64,000 bases of DNA from Calendula officinalis. Taxonomy: Eukaryota; Streptophyta; Magnoliopsida; Asterales; Asteraceae. Below, piece by piece: positions 23,148-36,314 of this stretch (its first letter is position 1; every line of letters starts with the position of its first letter). The position numbers and the translations under genes are program-made. The stretch spans positions 44,722,227-44,786,226 of the forward strand of contig OY970824.1 in NCBI GenBank assembly GCA_963853835.1. Direction: 5' to 3'. The notes under the pieces are model-generated. The model was given only the letters and a program-made list of their open reading frames with translations. It did not search any database and was not told the DNA's origin.

Positions 23148-23500
23148 TTAATGCTTTATTAAACTAAGCCAATCCATTCCAAGGACCACATCAAAACCAG
23201 ATATTGACATTAACAATAAAAACATATTAAAACATACCCCTTCAATATCAATATTTACCCCAGTCACATATGTTGTGACCGGCACCACATAACCATCAGC
23301 TACCTCCACTTCCAATGGAGTAGTTACCACAGATGTAAGCAATTTCAACTTAGCATGAAAATCCACAGAAATAAATGAGCGATTAGCTCCAGAATCAAAC
23401 AACACACGAGTATCAATGTTATTTATCGGGAACATACCGGTAATGACATCGTCAGTAGTGGTAGCCTCTTCAACCGACATCCTAAATGCTCGGCCCTCTG
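23148..23500 (-). pseudogene. Gypsy-2 aspartic protease
   Basis: The active site VLFDSGANRSFIS (near 23390) is intact, and the second signature FDVVLGMDW (near 23180) is present. The frame ends at a stop near 23147 before the linker to reverse transcriptase. Upstream it is continuous with the gag zinc knuckles, so gag and protease were one frame. Confidence 0.85.
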
Positions 23501-23559
23501 GTTTAGGACGATTCTTCCTCTTCTGAGGAGATGATGCCACCGACCCCCCAACCGACCCG

Positions 23560-24830
23560 GATCCCGAACCTGATCTCCTTTCTGATGGGCAATCTCCAGC
23601 CCAGTGACCCTCTTTGTGGCAGTTCCAACATACACTTCGGGGAAATGTACACTTACCCAAATCATGCCCATATTTACCACATCTAACACAACGCATCGTC
23701 TGAATGGTACAAGCACCATTGTGAGAAGACCTGCACCTAGCACACCATTGTGCTTTCTGTCCCGAATTACCTCCCGACTGCTTACGGTTCGAACCTGCAT
23801 ATTTTTGACTTCCTTGACCTTTCTTACTTTGTTAGGAACTCGATTGTGTGGACTTAAACTTTTGATACCCCGTTCTTTCTTTGTTCACCCAATCGGGGGT
23901 ATTCAAATCACCTTCAGCTGCCTTTGCAAACTCAAAGGCTTGGGACAAGTTTGTTGCAAGTCTAGCCACACCTCGGTATTCAGGCCGTAAAGCTTGAATA
24001 AAATGTTTTATTCTGGAAGGCTCATCAGGCACCCACTGTTGCACAAATCTCAGCTTCTCATTAAACTGTTCTATCAAATCATCTACCGTCATCCTCTCTG
24101 TCATCTGCAAATTCAAGAATTCCGATCGAATTCTATCCATTTCAAACGAATTACAATAACGTTTGCAAACTTGTTCCCTAAACTGATCCCACGTGATACT
24201 GTTAACGGTTTCCTTTGGTAAGCGTTCGACCAAAGTGTCCCACCAATTCATTGCACCACCGGTCAATTTACGGGTAGCATACATCACCCTAAGTTTATCA
24301 TCACAGCCACACGCATCCAAGGTTCTATCCATCTCCCTTAACCAATTCATTGTAACATTTGGATCTCTACTACCACTGAACTCGGGAGGTTTACAATCAA
24401 AGAATTGTTTAATGGTACACGATGGTTTCATGAATTGGTATGGTTGGTTCGGGAATTGATATTGTGGCATACCTTGACTAGGATTAACATAAAAGTATTG
24501 TGGTTGTGACATCATGGGTTAAGGTTCCGATGAGGTTGACATATAAGGAGCTGTAATGGTAAAGGCTGGAGTTGTGGGAAATTGCATTGTCATGGTGGAT
24601 AGTGCAGGGTTGGATATGGAAGGAAAATTTGGTGTTTGGGTATTTTGGTTTTGGTTCATGCCATCAACAATACTTTGGAGATGCTCTAACCGACTTTCCA
24701 TTCTCAAAATGTAATCTTCCCTTTCCGCATGAACATCCCTAGATGTACCAGTGACTTCCGGTTCAGGGTCCGTTGGGGTTATCAACGGGTTGGGATCGGT
24801 ATCAGCCATTATCTGTAACAAACACAACAT
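23560..24830 (-). pseudogene. Gypsy-2 gag with three zinc knuckles
   Basis: The gag start is at the ATG of MADTDPNPL (24809 on the minus strand), preceded in frame by a few residues that read MLCLLQI. The capsid-like core holds MNWLREMDRTL and AMNWWDTL, with three knuckles near 23580-23740: CARCRSSHNGAC, CVRCGKYGHDLGKC and CWNCHKEGHWAGDC. Two in-frame stops (near 24516 and 23830) interrupt the frame. Nucleocapsid knuckles bind the element RNA. Confidence 0.85.
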
Positions 24831-24991
24831 CTCACGAACTGTTAGTTTAAATCGTTAGTACCTACCATACTAACTCCAATCAAACCACAGTTCATATTCA
24901 CTTAACTAATCCCTCAACTTAAGGAAGTTTGACCAACTCGAGCCAAGATTTGGGAATGGTACACCTAAATGTGCAACCATCGCCAAACCGA

Positions 24992-25004
24992 GGCTCTGAT
25001 ACCA
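24992..25004 (-). promoter_or_regulatory. Gypsy-2 primer binding site (initiator Met tRNA)
   Basis: The complement of GGCTCTGATACCA is TGGTATCAGAGCC, the standard site for priming by plant initiator methionine tRNA. It lies three bases from the 5' LTR and fixes the minus orientation of the element. Confidence 0.92.
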
Positions 25005-25007
25005 TAT

Positions 25008-26856
25008 TGTAACACCACAAACTTAGAGCCATTTAAAAAAAAAAAAAACATACGGAAGCGATCTTTAGTAAAGACATAAGTCCTAAATTATTACACATTA
25101 ACCAAATACATAAAACATTTAAAGGTGTTACTAAAAACTGGCTCGACCCGGTTTACAAAATCAGAGTATGGTCAGACTTCGAAAACCCGACTCTAGTCAA
25201 GCTAAATGCACAACCTGAGAAGAGTCAACAAATGAGGGATTAGCACAAAGCTAAGTGAATAGAAATAACTATCAATTTGCATAACCACAACAAATTAGAA
25301 ATAAGAGAAATCAATCTGGAAACCCGTCCAAACTTCCACAAGCAATTGGACGCTATGAGAGTATCGGCGGTCTAGCGCAGAACCTACAACTGTTGTTGGC
25401 CGAACAACAGTTTATCGATGGCTACTTTACTATTGGCACGGTAGTCCCCCCTGACGGAACACATCTGTAGGAGTCCGAGCACCCCATCCAATAGTAACGA
25501 AGCCTAGCCAAAACCCACTCATAGCTAACTTCTAGAAAAAATGTGCACATACTACCATTAACAATCCCACAATTAATGGTACCACCGGAAAATTATTAAA
25601 ACCAAGAAAAAAAGAATTTTCCCAAAACCAGCCAAGACAGCGCCGCTATCCGAGATAGCGTCGCTATCTTCCAGAAGATAGCGCCGCTATCTGCCAAAAG
25701 TTAGCGTCCGCTATCTCAATACCAAACGCGATTTCTAGCTGCTGTTAAAATTTTCCAAAACGAAGCGGAGATAGCGCCACTATCTTAGAGATAGCGCCGC
25801 TATCTCCCCAGACCAGCCAAAATGCTGCATTTTTCTCCTACAAGTCTACCATACCAAAACCTTTTTACATCATACAACAAGAAGGTTAAATCTACTCACC
25901 TTTACTTCCCTTTTCCTGTACAAAACGAACACCGAATTAGTCACCCGAAATCACTAAATTTTGCAACAAGTAATATAGGTCAAGACCACATTTTTATACA
26001 ACAATTTGCACCCAATTACTTGTATTCCAACACACATCAAATACTAAGGTCTAAAACTTCATCAAGTCAATTCATTATGCAATATTAACCAAGTTGCACA
26101 TATTAGGCCCAAACGGGTCAAAAACAAGAATAATGAATCGGGAATCTACACAACACCTTCCAATGAGTTAGGCTACTTGATCAACATCAAAATTATATAA
26201 CTAACATGTTACTTGCATCCCATTGAAGTTTAACCAACTTTGACCTTATTTACATCAAATTGCACCAATTGTCAATCAAACGGGTCAAGACCCGAAACTA
26301 ATATAATCATACTTCCCAATTAGCCAACTAGCACATAAATGACATGGAATTGATAATTAGTTTACAAGTCACACAAGACTAAAGTCAACTCACAGGTTTG
26401 ACCAAAGTCAACAATCCATAAATTAGCTAGTTTATTACCAAATTTCATCCTAGCCAAACACTACTAACTTTTATGCATTTCATAACAAGTAACTAGAAAT
26501 CTTCATAAATAACAATTACCATTTCAACATGCATAATTAGTTTAACACAACATCAAGAATGCCAAAATACACAATTCACCAAGATAGGGAAGAACTCCAT
26601 CTTCTTCCCCAGAACACCATTGATGGAGCTTCATGAGATCTTCACCAAATAAGCCATACAATTCTTTCAAGAACTCAAATAAAATCTCTAATTCATCTAA
26701 CAATTTCGAATTACAAGCAAGATTCATCAATAATTTCATAAAAACCCACTTAACTCAAGAACCCTAATTCAACCAAGTTCAAGAACATGAACCCTAGCTC
26801 AAGGAGGAAGAGAACTTACTTAATCTTGCTTCTAGATTCCGAAAATCACACAAAGA
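25008..26856 (-). repeat. Gypsy-2 5' LTR, outer part missing
   Basis: It matches 17737-19656 of the 3' LTR and then stops after CACACAAAGA. About 450 bases of the outer LTR, including the TGTAACATCCCG start, are missing. The next base begins the Copia-2 leader. Confidence 0.88.
25635..25804. repeat. GATAGC palindrome cluster, Gypsy-2 5' LTR
   Basis: The cluster corresponds to 18381-18550, with variant copies such as GACAGCGCCGCTATC and GATAGCGCCACTATC. Single-base changes differ between the two LTRs, so the palindromes are drifting independently. Confidence 0.85.
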
Positions 26857-27533
26857 TTAAAACATCTAAACTTTTAATCATCTATGATTACTAGTTAATC
26901 ATTTATGATTAATCTATAATCTAAAATTGTTTTGAGATTAAACAAAGTTTAAATATGATTTGAAACTTAACCCTTAATAATCGCTAAAAGTTTTTACCAT
27001 TTATTAAACGACTTATGAAGTGACATGAATGAAGTACATGATTAATTCATATCTTAATAAAATTTTATCACAAATTTTTTTCCATACCTAAAATTTAAGT
27101 CACGCCGTCCAATCGGTTGAAAATCACTTGCTTCTATTTTTGAATTCACGTGAGACGTGGGTTGAATTTAGATCCGAGGTCATTATTCTCTACGCGTGAG
27201 ACCTGGATCTATTTTGACATGATTTCACATTGGATGACTTAATCGAGTTAACGGTGAGACCTTAACTCGAGGCGAAGATGCGACAAACATGCCACTTGAC
27301 CCTAGATGCTTGTTCACTAGGTGCCATGAAGTCCCATACCTCTAAGAGTTGCACTTGTAATGCAATTGTTGATCGTCACCTACCTATTGGATCTATCATC
27401 TCTAGCAGATCAACTGATGCGATGATAGAAGCTCAACGAGATCTTAGCTTTTAATTAAAATTCATTGGGTAGTTAATTTAATAAAAGAAATTATTATTGA
27501 AAATACTAATTAATGAACTTTGTAATTTTGTAG
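26857..27533 (+). other. Copia-2 leader, ending in a splice-acceptor-like TTTGTAG
   Basis: This is non-coding DNA between the Gypsy-2 remnant and gag. The last bases, TTTTGTAG at 27526-27533, directly precede the gag ATG; the TR-GAG element has the same TTTGTAG|ATG arrangement on its strand. Confidence 0.5.
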
Positions 27534-28600
27534 ATGACTACAAACAATCAAACCCTATCACACAACACCATTCGCTCCGTTCTCGATAAGGAGAAACTTG
27601 ATGGATCAAATTTTTTTGATTGGGCTCGTAACCTAAGGATTGTCCTTAGGGCCGAGCACAAATACCACCATTTGGAAGAGGCGTTGCCCCCTGCCCCCGC
27701 TGCTAATGCCACTGCTGTTGTTCGTGCGGCCTATACAAAGAGGTTTAACGGACAACAAGAAGTCGCTGCTCTTATGCTAGTCAGCATGACCCCCTAGATT
27801 TAAAAGAATCATGAGGACCTCATTGCATTTGATATGATGCATGAACTAAAAACCACGTATCAAAAGCAAGCTGATCAGGAACTCTTTGACACGGTCAAAG
27901 CCTTCCATGCTTGTAAGCAAGAGGAGGGACAGTCTGTTATCTCTTATCTTATGAAGATGAAGAGCTACCTAGACCAAATGGAGAAACTTGGTTACCTCAT
28001 GCCTCATATCCTTGGAATTGGATTAATTCTAACTTCACTTCACAAGGACTATGCACCGTTTGTCATGACTTATCATATGCATAGTATGGGGAAGACTTTC
28101 GCCGAATTACATGCTATGCTGAAACAAACGGAAGCTGGGCTACCCAAGAAAGCTCCTACCCCTACAGTCCTTGCTATAAGGAAAGGAAAGATCCAAAAAC
28201 CAAAACCGCAAGTAGTTGCTAAGGGCCAAGGCAAGGGAAAGCAAATTTACAAGCCCAAGCCAAAGGTTCCCCCACCTACTCATAAGGAGCATCATGCTAA
28301 GGATCTTGCTTGCCATCACTGCGGTGAAATAGGCCATTGGAGGAGGAATTGTCCGGCCTACCTGGTGGAGTTGATGAAGAACAAAGCTAGCAAGGCTAGC
28401 ACATCAGGTATCTTCACAATAGAACTATATGCTTTCCCTAAGAAATCATGGGTATATGACACTGGTTGTGGAACTCACATTTGTAATACCATGCAGGGTC
28501 TAAGGGGAAGTAGAAAGCTAAACCATGGAGCTTTGGACTTGTACGTGGGCAATGGAATGTGTGCACCGGTCGAAGCTATAGGAAGCTATGATTTAATCCT
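27534..28600 (+). pseudogene. Copia-2 gag and protease remnant
   Basis: It starts MTTNNQTLSHNT and shows LDGSNFFDWARNLRIVL, the standard start of plant Copia gag. A lesion near 27797 gives two stops, after which the same frame resumes through FDTVKAFHACKQ, the basic region and one zinc knuckle CHHCGEIGHWRRNC (28312-28353). It continues into the protease remnant with WVYDTGCGTHICN, where the family active site is W-DTG or DSGC-T-H. Beyond about 28640 the frame degrades. Confidence 0.82.
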
Positions 28601-28789
28601 TACTAGTGGTTTAATTATTGTATTGGACAATTGTCACTATGCGCCTAGTATTACTAGGGGTATAGTATCGCTTTCTTGTTTTTGGAATAATGGTTTTATT
28701 CATAGTTTTACTGATTATGGTATTTCAGTTTCAAAGATAATGTTTTTTATTTTAATGCTATTCCTCGTGATGGTATCTTTGAGATTGAC

Positions 28790-29560
28790 ATGCATAATCA
28801 TATCACAAACAGTAGTTCTATTTATACATGTAGCAACAAGAAATCCAAGAAGAATTTGGATTCTACTTACCTATGGCATTGTCGCCTTTGCCATGTTAAC
28901 AAGAAACGTGTTTTAAAATTACAAAACGATGGACTTATAAAATCAAATGATTCTGAATCATTTGATAAATGTGTTTCTTGTATATCTGGTAAAATGGCGC
29001 GCAAGCCTTTCTCCCATGTAGGCGAAAGGCCCAATGATCTACTTGGACTCATACATACTGATGTATGTGGCCCTTTTAGAACTAGAACTAGGGAAGGTGC
29101 TACCTACTTCATTACTTTCACTGACGACTTTAATCGTTATGGTTATGTTTACTTGATTAAACATAAACATGAAGCCTTTGAAACGTTCAAAGCTTTCCAA
29201 AATAAGTAGAAAATCAACTCGGCAAGAAGATAAAGGCTCTCCGTTCTGATCGAAGAGGAGAGTACATGAGCCATGAGTTTCAAGACCATCTAAATAATTG
29301 TGGGATTGTCTCACAATTCACTCCCCCTTATACACCACAGCATAATGGTGTATCAAAGAGGAGAAATCGCACCTTGCTTGACATGGTCCGATCGATGATG
29401 AGTCCTACCACTCTACCTCTATCCTTTTGGGTTATGCACTCAAATCGGCTGCTCGCATACTGAATATGGTTCCCACCAAGAAGGTTGAAAAGACACCATA
29501 TGAGATATGGCATGGGAAAGTCCCTAACTTGTCTTACTTGAAAGTCTAGGGTTGTGAGGC
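28790..29560 (+). pseudogene. Copia-2 integrase, broken, catalytic Glu replaced by Lys
   Basis: GAG-pre-integrase (YLWHCRLCHVNKKR) leads into HTDVCGPF with the first Asp. A shift near 29208 and another near 29460 break the frame. The second Asp region reads LRSDRRGEY in another frame. The position of the catalytic Glu reads GVSKRRNRTL, while the homologous Copia-1 protein has GVSERRNRTL, so GAG has become AAG. The integrase cannot be active. Confidence 0.8.
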
Positions 29561-29564
29561 TCTC

Positions 29565-30191
29565 GTGAAACGAGACACACCGTACAAACTTGAACCCAGA
29601 GCTGTCAAGTGCATCTTTATAGGATACCCTGAGGATACGATGGGTTACTATTTCTACTACCCACCTGAGCAAAAGGTAATTATTGCTCGTTATGCTGAGT
29701 TTCTTGAGAGCAATCTCATTTCACAAGAAGCAAGTAGGAGTACAATCGACTTAGATGAGATTCCAAGCGATGAAGATGCACAACCTAATGTAGATACTAG
29801 CGAACATCAAGATGAGGCTGAACATGAAACTGTTCCTGTTGCACCTCAAAATGATGTAGTCCCCGTTCAAAGGTCCGCAAGGACACCTCATGCACCTGAA
29901 CGATATGGTTTCCAAATCGATGCCGAGGAGCTGAGTTTAGGGGATCATAATGAACCCTCTAACTATCGAGCTGCAATATCAGATTCTGAATCTGACAAAT
30001 GGCTTGATGCTATGAACGCGAAAATGCAATCCATGAAAGATAACCAAGTATGGACTTTGGATGATCTTCTTCCTAACAGCAAGACTGTTGGTAGCAAGTG
30101 GCTCTTCAAGAAGAAGACCGACATGGATGGCAATGTACACACCTATAAAGCTCGGTTGGTGGCAAAAGGTTACACTCAAACCTACGGGATT
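29565..30191 (+). pseudogene. Copia-2 reverse transcriptase, N-terminal part
   Basis: The open frame runs through the linker (SARTPHAPERYGF) and the start of reverse transcriptase (WLDAMNAKMQSM, GSKWLFKKK, HTYKARLVAKGYTQ). It is cut at TYGI where the TR-GAG element is inserted. The bases GGATT at 30187-30191 are the left target duplication. The frame resumes at 41372. Confidence 0.9.
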
Positions 30192-31327
30192 TGAAGGGTT
30201 TCTATTAACACTGATTGACCACATGGGTCAACCTCCTAGTCACTTGGTTCGAACCACATTGACCAAGAACATGAACTTGTTCTTGACCTGATAAAACCAA
30301 CTAGCTGATTTAATCCCTAAAAGCGGAACTGAGATTAAACCTAATCCTCAAACCCTAACGGATTGGGATCTTGGAGATCTAGATTAGATTACCAGGAGGA
30401 AACCTTGTACGAAAAACTCGAACACCCACATACCCTTGTGGTATTCGACGAACACCAAGAACCCTAGGGTTCTTGGGTTCGAATTCGGCCAAGAGGGAGA
30501 ATGGAGAAAAGGGTTTTCTCAAAACATACCTTGTTGTTTGCTTAAGATAGATCCACTGATGATGAACAAATCGAGTGATCTTCTAGTTGATCCTTGTAAT
30601 GATCTTCAATCTTCAAGACTTGAAGAATACGAAGAACGAACGAAGAACACGAAGAACGAAGAACACAATGCTTGTGTCTTGCTCTATGTTCGGCCGAAAC
30701 CAAGGGAGGGGAGGGGGTAGAAATCATGTGGGGTTCAAGGGGGTTTTAGGGTTACCCTAAGCCTCTTATTTATAGATAAATAAGTTGCGCTTAGGACCCT
30801 CTAGTTTAATTAAGATCAAATCTTTAATTAAACTTTCCTTTTTACGTTTCCTTTCCTTATAGTTTATTATTCTTTTATTATTGCACTTAACTATTAAATG
30901 TCTATTATGAATACACTTAATAATTCGGTACCCATATACACGAATTATATATACTTGTATTTATACTTTTAATAATTAATTATATAATAACCTTTATATA
31001 ATTATACAATAATATTATCCAATTACCATATGATTTAATTACTTTAAATCATATTATGGATAATCTACAATTAACACATTGTATATTTACTCAACTAGTA
31101 ATGTACAAATACTTGTATTAATTAGTTAGATAAACTAATCTAGAAATAAGTCAAACTTGACTTAATACTTAACTTGATTCATAAATGACTTATTATGAAT
31201 CAATCCTCTTCCAAGTATCATTACATATCTTACTCGTATTACATGCACTCACTGGTGTGACCCTTAAGTGTTTCGCAGGCATGGATGTATCATCATAGGT
31301 TGACTAACTGTGCACATTAATCCTTCA
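30192..31327 (-). repeat. TR-GAG 3' LTR
   Basis: It starts TGAAGGGTTTC and ends CACATTAATCCTTCA on the plus strand. The adjacent GACTCCCACTTGTGC (31328-31342) is the complement of a purine tract GCACAAGTGGGAGTC. The small frame at 30436-30720 is repeated in the other LTR and is not a gene. Confidence 0.92.
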
Positions 31328-33835
31328 GACTCCCACTTGTGCAAGTTTGTAACCTTTATCTTAATGATACGAACTACAGGGCCTTCTAGATGGGCATGTA
31401 GGTAACCAACCCCATAAAAACAGCTTACGTAACCCAGGTATAGTTTTTGAAAAAACTCTTTAATAGCATCTCCTAGTAAAGAACACTCTGTCTTTACTTC
31501 TTGGGCAACTATGTTAGGTTTATCCCTTGCAGCACGATATTTGTTATAACGAATACGAGCATGGTAGAAAATATCAACTCCTGTATTCGAAATCATTTAA
31601 TGACTTCTTGATTCAAACTGTTGTGATAAATGACAAAGCACAAATCAGTTCGTTTGGGCATGGCCATGCACTTTCCAGTTATCACATCATGTCAAAGGAC
31701 CCATAAATATCTCTCCTAAAAAGGAGGTGCAATTACCATCTTGTTATATTTCGATTCAAAATACAAATTCCTTTGTACCCAGTAAGGCCTCGTATGACAA
31801 CCATATTTCAGAATTGTCTAAGACGAACCAAAGCACATTAGTCATTGTATCCCAAACCAAATACCTCAGGCTTAAGGACAATCCTAGTGAATAATATTTT
31901 TGAATTTTTCAACCACGAAGTATTATCACGATGGTCAATCCAATATTCGTCGAGCTCCAACAGAATATCACCGATATTTGGTTTACACAAAGCTTGTGTA
32001 GCTATCTTCGAAGAACTTCGAATCTACCACCAAATACCGCGATGACGTTAACGTCCCATCAAGGTTCCCACCAAGACGAGTAGTCACGGATTTATATCTT
32101 TTTGAATAAATAGAATTTCATTCATGGATGTTTGTAAAACATACAAATTCTAAATAACAATGATACTAACTCATGTATTATTCCTCACTGGACATAGATA
32201 CTGAATCATTACTGGATCATTACTTATTCTTTGCGTTTGTGTTGATTGCTCAATGACTCTTAATTGTAACTTTTATCACTAATTACAATTAGTCATTTCT
32301 ATTAAACTAAAGACATAAGACGATTATTTACGAATACTATTACTTTTGTCTTCGCTAGATATTGTTCATGCAACATTTGGAACATATTCTAGTCTTGCTC
32401 TTTTATATGATTCGGTAAACATAGGAGGATTGGAAAATTACTCCTTTAGTTTCTAGAATCTATAAAACTTGTCTTGTAACTAAATCTCTTTTAGCTACTT
32501 GATTTGTAGATACTCTTACTAGTTAAAGAAATTTCCTTAAATGATTATCTTGTTCACTGAAATGTGAACATCCTATTAGATATGCAATAATTAATCACAA
32601 GACTTGTGATCACGCTATTAGGTTTGGTTTGCAATAATCTAATCAGTGATCATTTATTTCTCTTAACTCTTTGGCCAACGACTTGGTAACTTTTTGTTGT
32701 TAATGTCCTAACTAACTTATTATATTCATTAGTACCTTTAGTGAATATGTTAGTCAATGCTCCCACTAAATTTTATGGAAATTAAGCATCACTTAAACTA
32801 CTTCTTTTGACCTAGTCAAAACTTATAGTTTAATCCTTTAAGAATTAATCAATTATCAAAGTCATCCTTTGGATTTGCGAATATCCAACATTCCTGATAA
32901 GGGAATCATGACTCTCATTGAATACTGTATCTAACAAGTATAAGAAATTTGAAACGATACTACCAATTCTTAAGTGTATTAGTATCTTTTAAGAATCTCA
33001 TTTAATGTCAAAGTCATTTCTTGGATTTCTCAAATATCCATTATTCCTATTAGGGAATTATGACTTGATTAAATATTGTATTTATTACAAGTATAAAAGA
33101 CTTGTAACAATACCTTTTAATTCTTAAACACTTTAATATAGTTTGTCCCTTTTAAGAGTTCATTTAATGTCTAAGTCATTTCACTTGGATTTTACGAATA
33201 TCCAATTATTCCTATTAAGGAATTATGACTTCATTAAATTCCTTTAATACAAGTGTAAAAGACTTGTAATAACACTCTTTAAAATCTACCTTGATTATAT
33301 CCAATATAATCATACTATATTAATACTAATATTTAAAACGTACTATCATAAGTAATTTAGTACTTAAGATGTTTTAACTAGGTTCAATAACTTTTGAACC
33401 TTATGCTTTCATAAAATTTCTTAAATACTTTAGAAGAAAAACTTCTAATTTCTAGTATCTAAGTGTTGAGCTTCTAAGACATTATTTATCATACAACAAT
33501 CAAACAAGTATAAAACATGAAATATAAAGTAAATCAAAACTTGACTAACAATCTAGTCATAAAACCTTGACTAGTGTAATTATCACACATGCACACACAT
33601 AATATAACTCAACCATAGATTCTTATTAAAACCAAAGAAAACTTGTTTTAATCATAAAAAATTATCCAACAAAAAATGAAATTGTTTCACTGAATCCATA
33701 AACTATTGAATCATAAAAAAAACTTGGTGTTCGTGGGATCATCACCATCTCATGCCGGTCATCATCACTTTCCATCTCCTCCTGCAATAAACGATTGCAA
33801 AAGTTATATTACTCATAATGTACTTTACAAGTATC
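31328..33835 (-). other. TR-GAG 3' non-coding region
   Basis: The 2.5 kb between gag and the 3' LTR contains no reverse transcriptase, integrase or protease motif in any frame that I can see. It is AT-rich and includes the three-unit repeat at 32856-33290. This region is where pol would lie in an autonomous element. Confidence 0.65.
32856..33290. repeat. Three diverged tandem units of about 150-160 bases
   Basis: Units begin near 32856, 33007 and 33168. Each holds AAAGTCAT or TAAGTCAT, then TTGGATTT, ATATCCA, ATTCCT, GGAAT, ATGACT and later CAAGT-TAA-A-A. The copies differ considerably, so the duplication is old. Confidence 0.7.
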
Positions 33836-34747
33836 TTAAAAGTGAATAAGAAGTGTGGTTGTGTTACATGAGGAACTTGCGTTTCCTCCACCACCACTTG
33901 CACCCTTTGGACAATTTCTTTTCCAATGCCCAGCCTCACCACACTTGAAGCACTGATTCTCGGTCCTGGCTGTGTTAGGCTTTACCTTCTTGACCTTTTG
34001 TTTGACACCTTTACCATTTGGCACTCCTTGGCTAGGATTGATTTTACCCTTTCCTTTACCACCATGCCCTTTTCTCTTCTTTCCACTGCCACCGCTATTA
34101 CCGATCATTAGAACATCCTTAGATTTGGTCCCCAAACTAAATTCAGCTGTCTTGACCATTGAATGTAGCTCAGCAATGGATTTCTCCATATTATGCATAT
34201 TGTAGTTGACCACAAAAGGCTTGTAGTCATCAGATAATGAAATGAGTATAGTGTCTGTTGCCATTTGTAACGGTATGGGGTGACCAAGTCTAGCCTGGTG
34301 ATCCATGTGCCCTTTCATTTTCATGACGTGGGCACTCACCGGTGTTCCTTTGACCATCTTGCAAGAGTTGAAGGCTCGATTGATGTCGAACCTCTCAGTG
34401 CGAGCTTGCTCTTGAAATGAATCCCTAAGTTGCTGGATCATCTCAAATGCAGGCACATCCATAAGTCCTGCTTGTAATTCTGGACTCATGGTTGCAAGCA
34501 TCAAACAGCTCACATCGAGCACATCACTGACATCCTTATCATAAGCTTGCCTTGCTTCAGCTCTAACATTAGTGGCAGGGACATTAGGTACTGCTCTTTC
34601 CAAGACATACCACTTTCTCTCATGCCTGAGCACAATGCGAAGATTGCGCTCCCAATTGAGAAAGTTTGACCCAGTCAACTTGTCTTTTTCGAGGATTGAG
34701 CGAAGTGAGAGATTGTTGGTATTTGTCGTTGTGGTTGTTGCTGCCAT
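33836..34747 (-). CDS. TR-GAG gag protein with one zinc knuckle
   Basis: The 303-codon frame is intact and starts at the ATG beginning MAATTTTTNTNN. It continues with LTGSNFLNWERNLRIVL, the retrotransposon gag core (FEMIQQLRDSF, FDINRAFNSCK, VMKMKGHMD), a lysine and glycine-rich linker, and a C-terminal knuckle CFKCGEAGHWKRNC. The protein would form particles that pack the element RNA. The bases before the ATG are TTTGTAG, a possible splice acceptor. No protease or polymerase follows. It is the only complete TE protein frame inside the window apart from the open part of Copia-1. Confidence 0.88.
   Translation of the reverse strand: MAATTTTTNTNNLSLRSILEKDKLTGSNFLNWERNLRIVLRHERKWYVLERAVPNVPATNVRAEARQAYDKDVSDVLDVSCLMLATMSPELQAGLMDVPAFEMIQQLRDSFQEQARTERFDINRAFNSCKMVKGTPVSAHVMKMKGHMDHQARLGHPIPLQMATDTILISLSDDYKPFVVNYNMHNMEKSIAELHSMVKTAEFSLGTKSKDVLMIGNSGGSGKKRKGHGGKGKGKINPSQGVPNGKGVKQKVKKVKPNTARTENQCFKCGEAGHWKRNCPKGASGGGGNASSSCNTTTLLIHF

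Positions 34748-36314
<1,567 letters not shown>

Larger units (their letters stand above)
17737..26856 (-). mobile_element. Gypsy-2: degenerate Tekay/Del-like chromovirus
   Basis: Minus-strand order: truncated 5' LTR (25008-26856), primer binding site, gag with three zinc knuckles, protease, reverse transcriptase, RNase H, integrase, chromodomain, polypurine tract and 3' LTR (17737-20105). The frames are broken by single stops, and the protein motifs are better kept than in Gypsy-1. The 5' LTR ends abruptly at 26856, where the leader of Copia-2 begins, so no target duplication can be seen. Confidence 0.9.

Noticed and set aside
23604..24459. Plus-strand frames of 75-128 codons in Gypsy-2
   Set aside because: Antisense shadows of the gag and zinc-knuckle coding region.
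11120..25804. Regularly spaced palindromes considered as a CRISPR-like array
   Set aside because: Spacing is irregular, there are no uniform spacers, the sequence is a plant nuclear LTR, and no cas-like gene is present.
30436..30720. 94-codon frame and its second copy at 40575-40757
   Set aside because: The two are the same place in the LTRs of TR-GAG; duplicated because LTRs are, not because of coding function.
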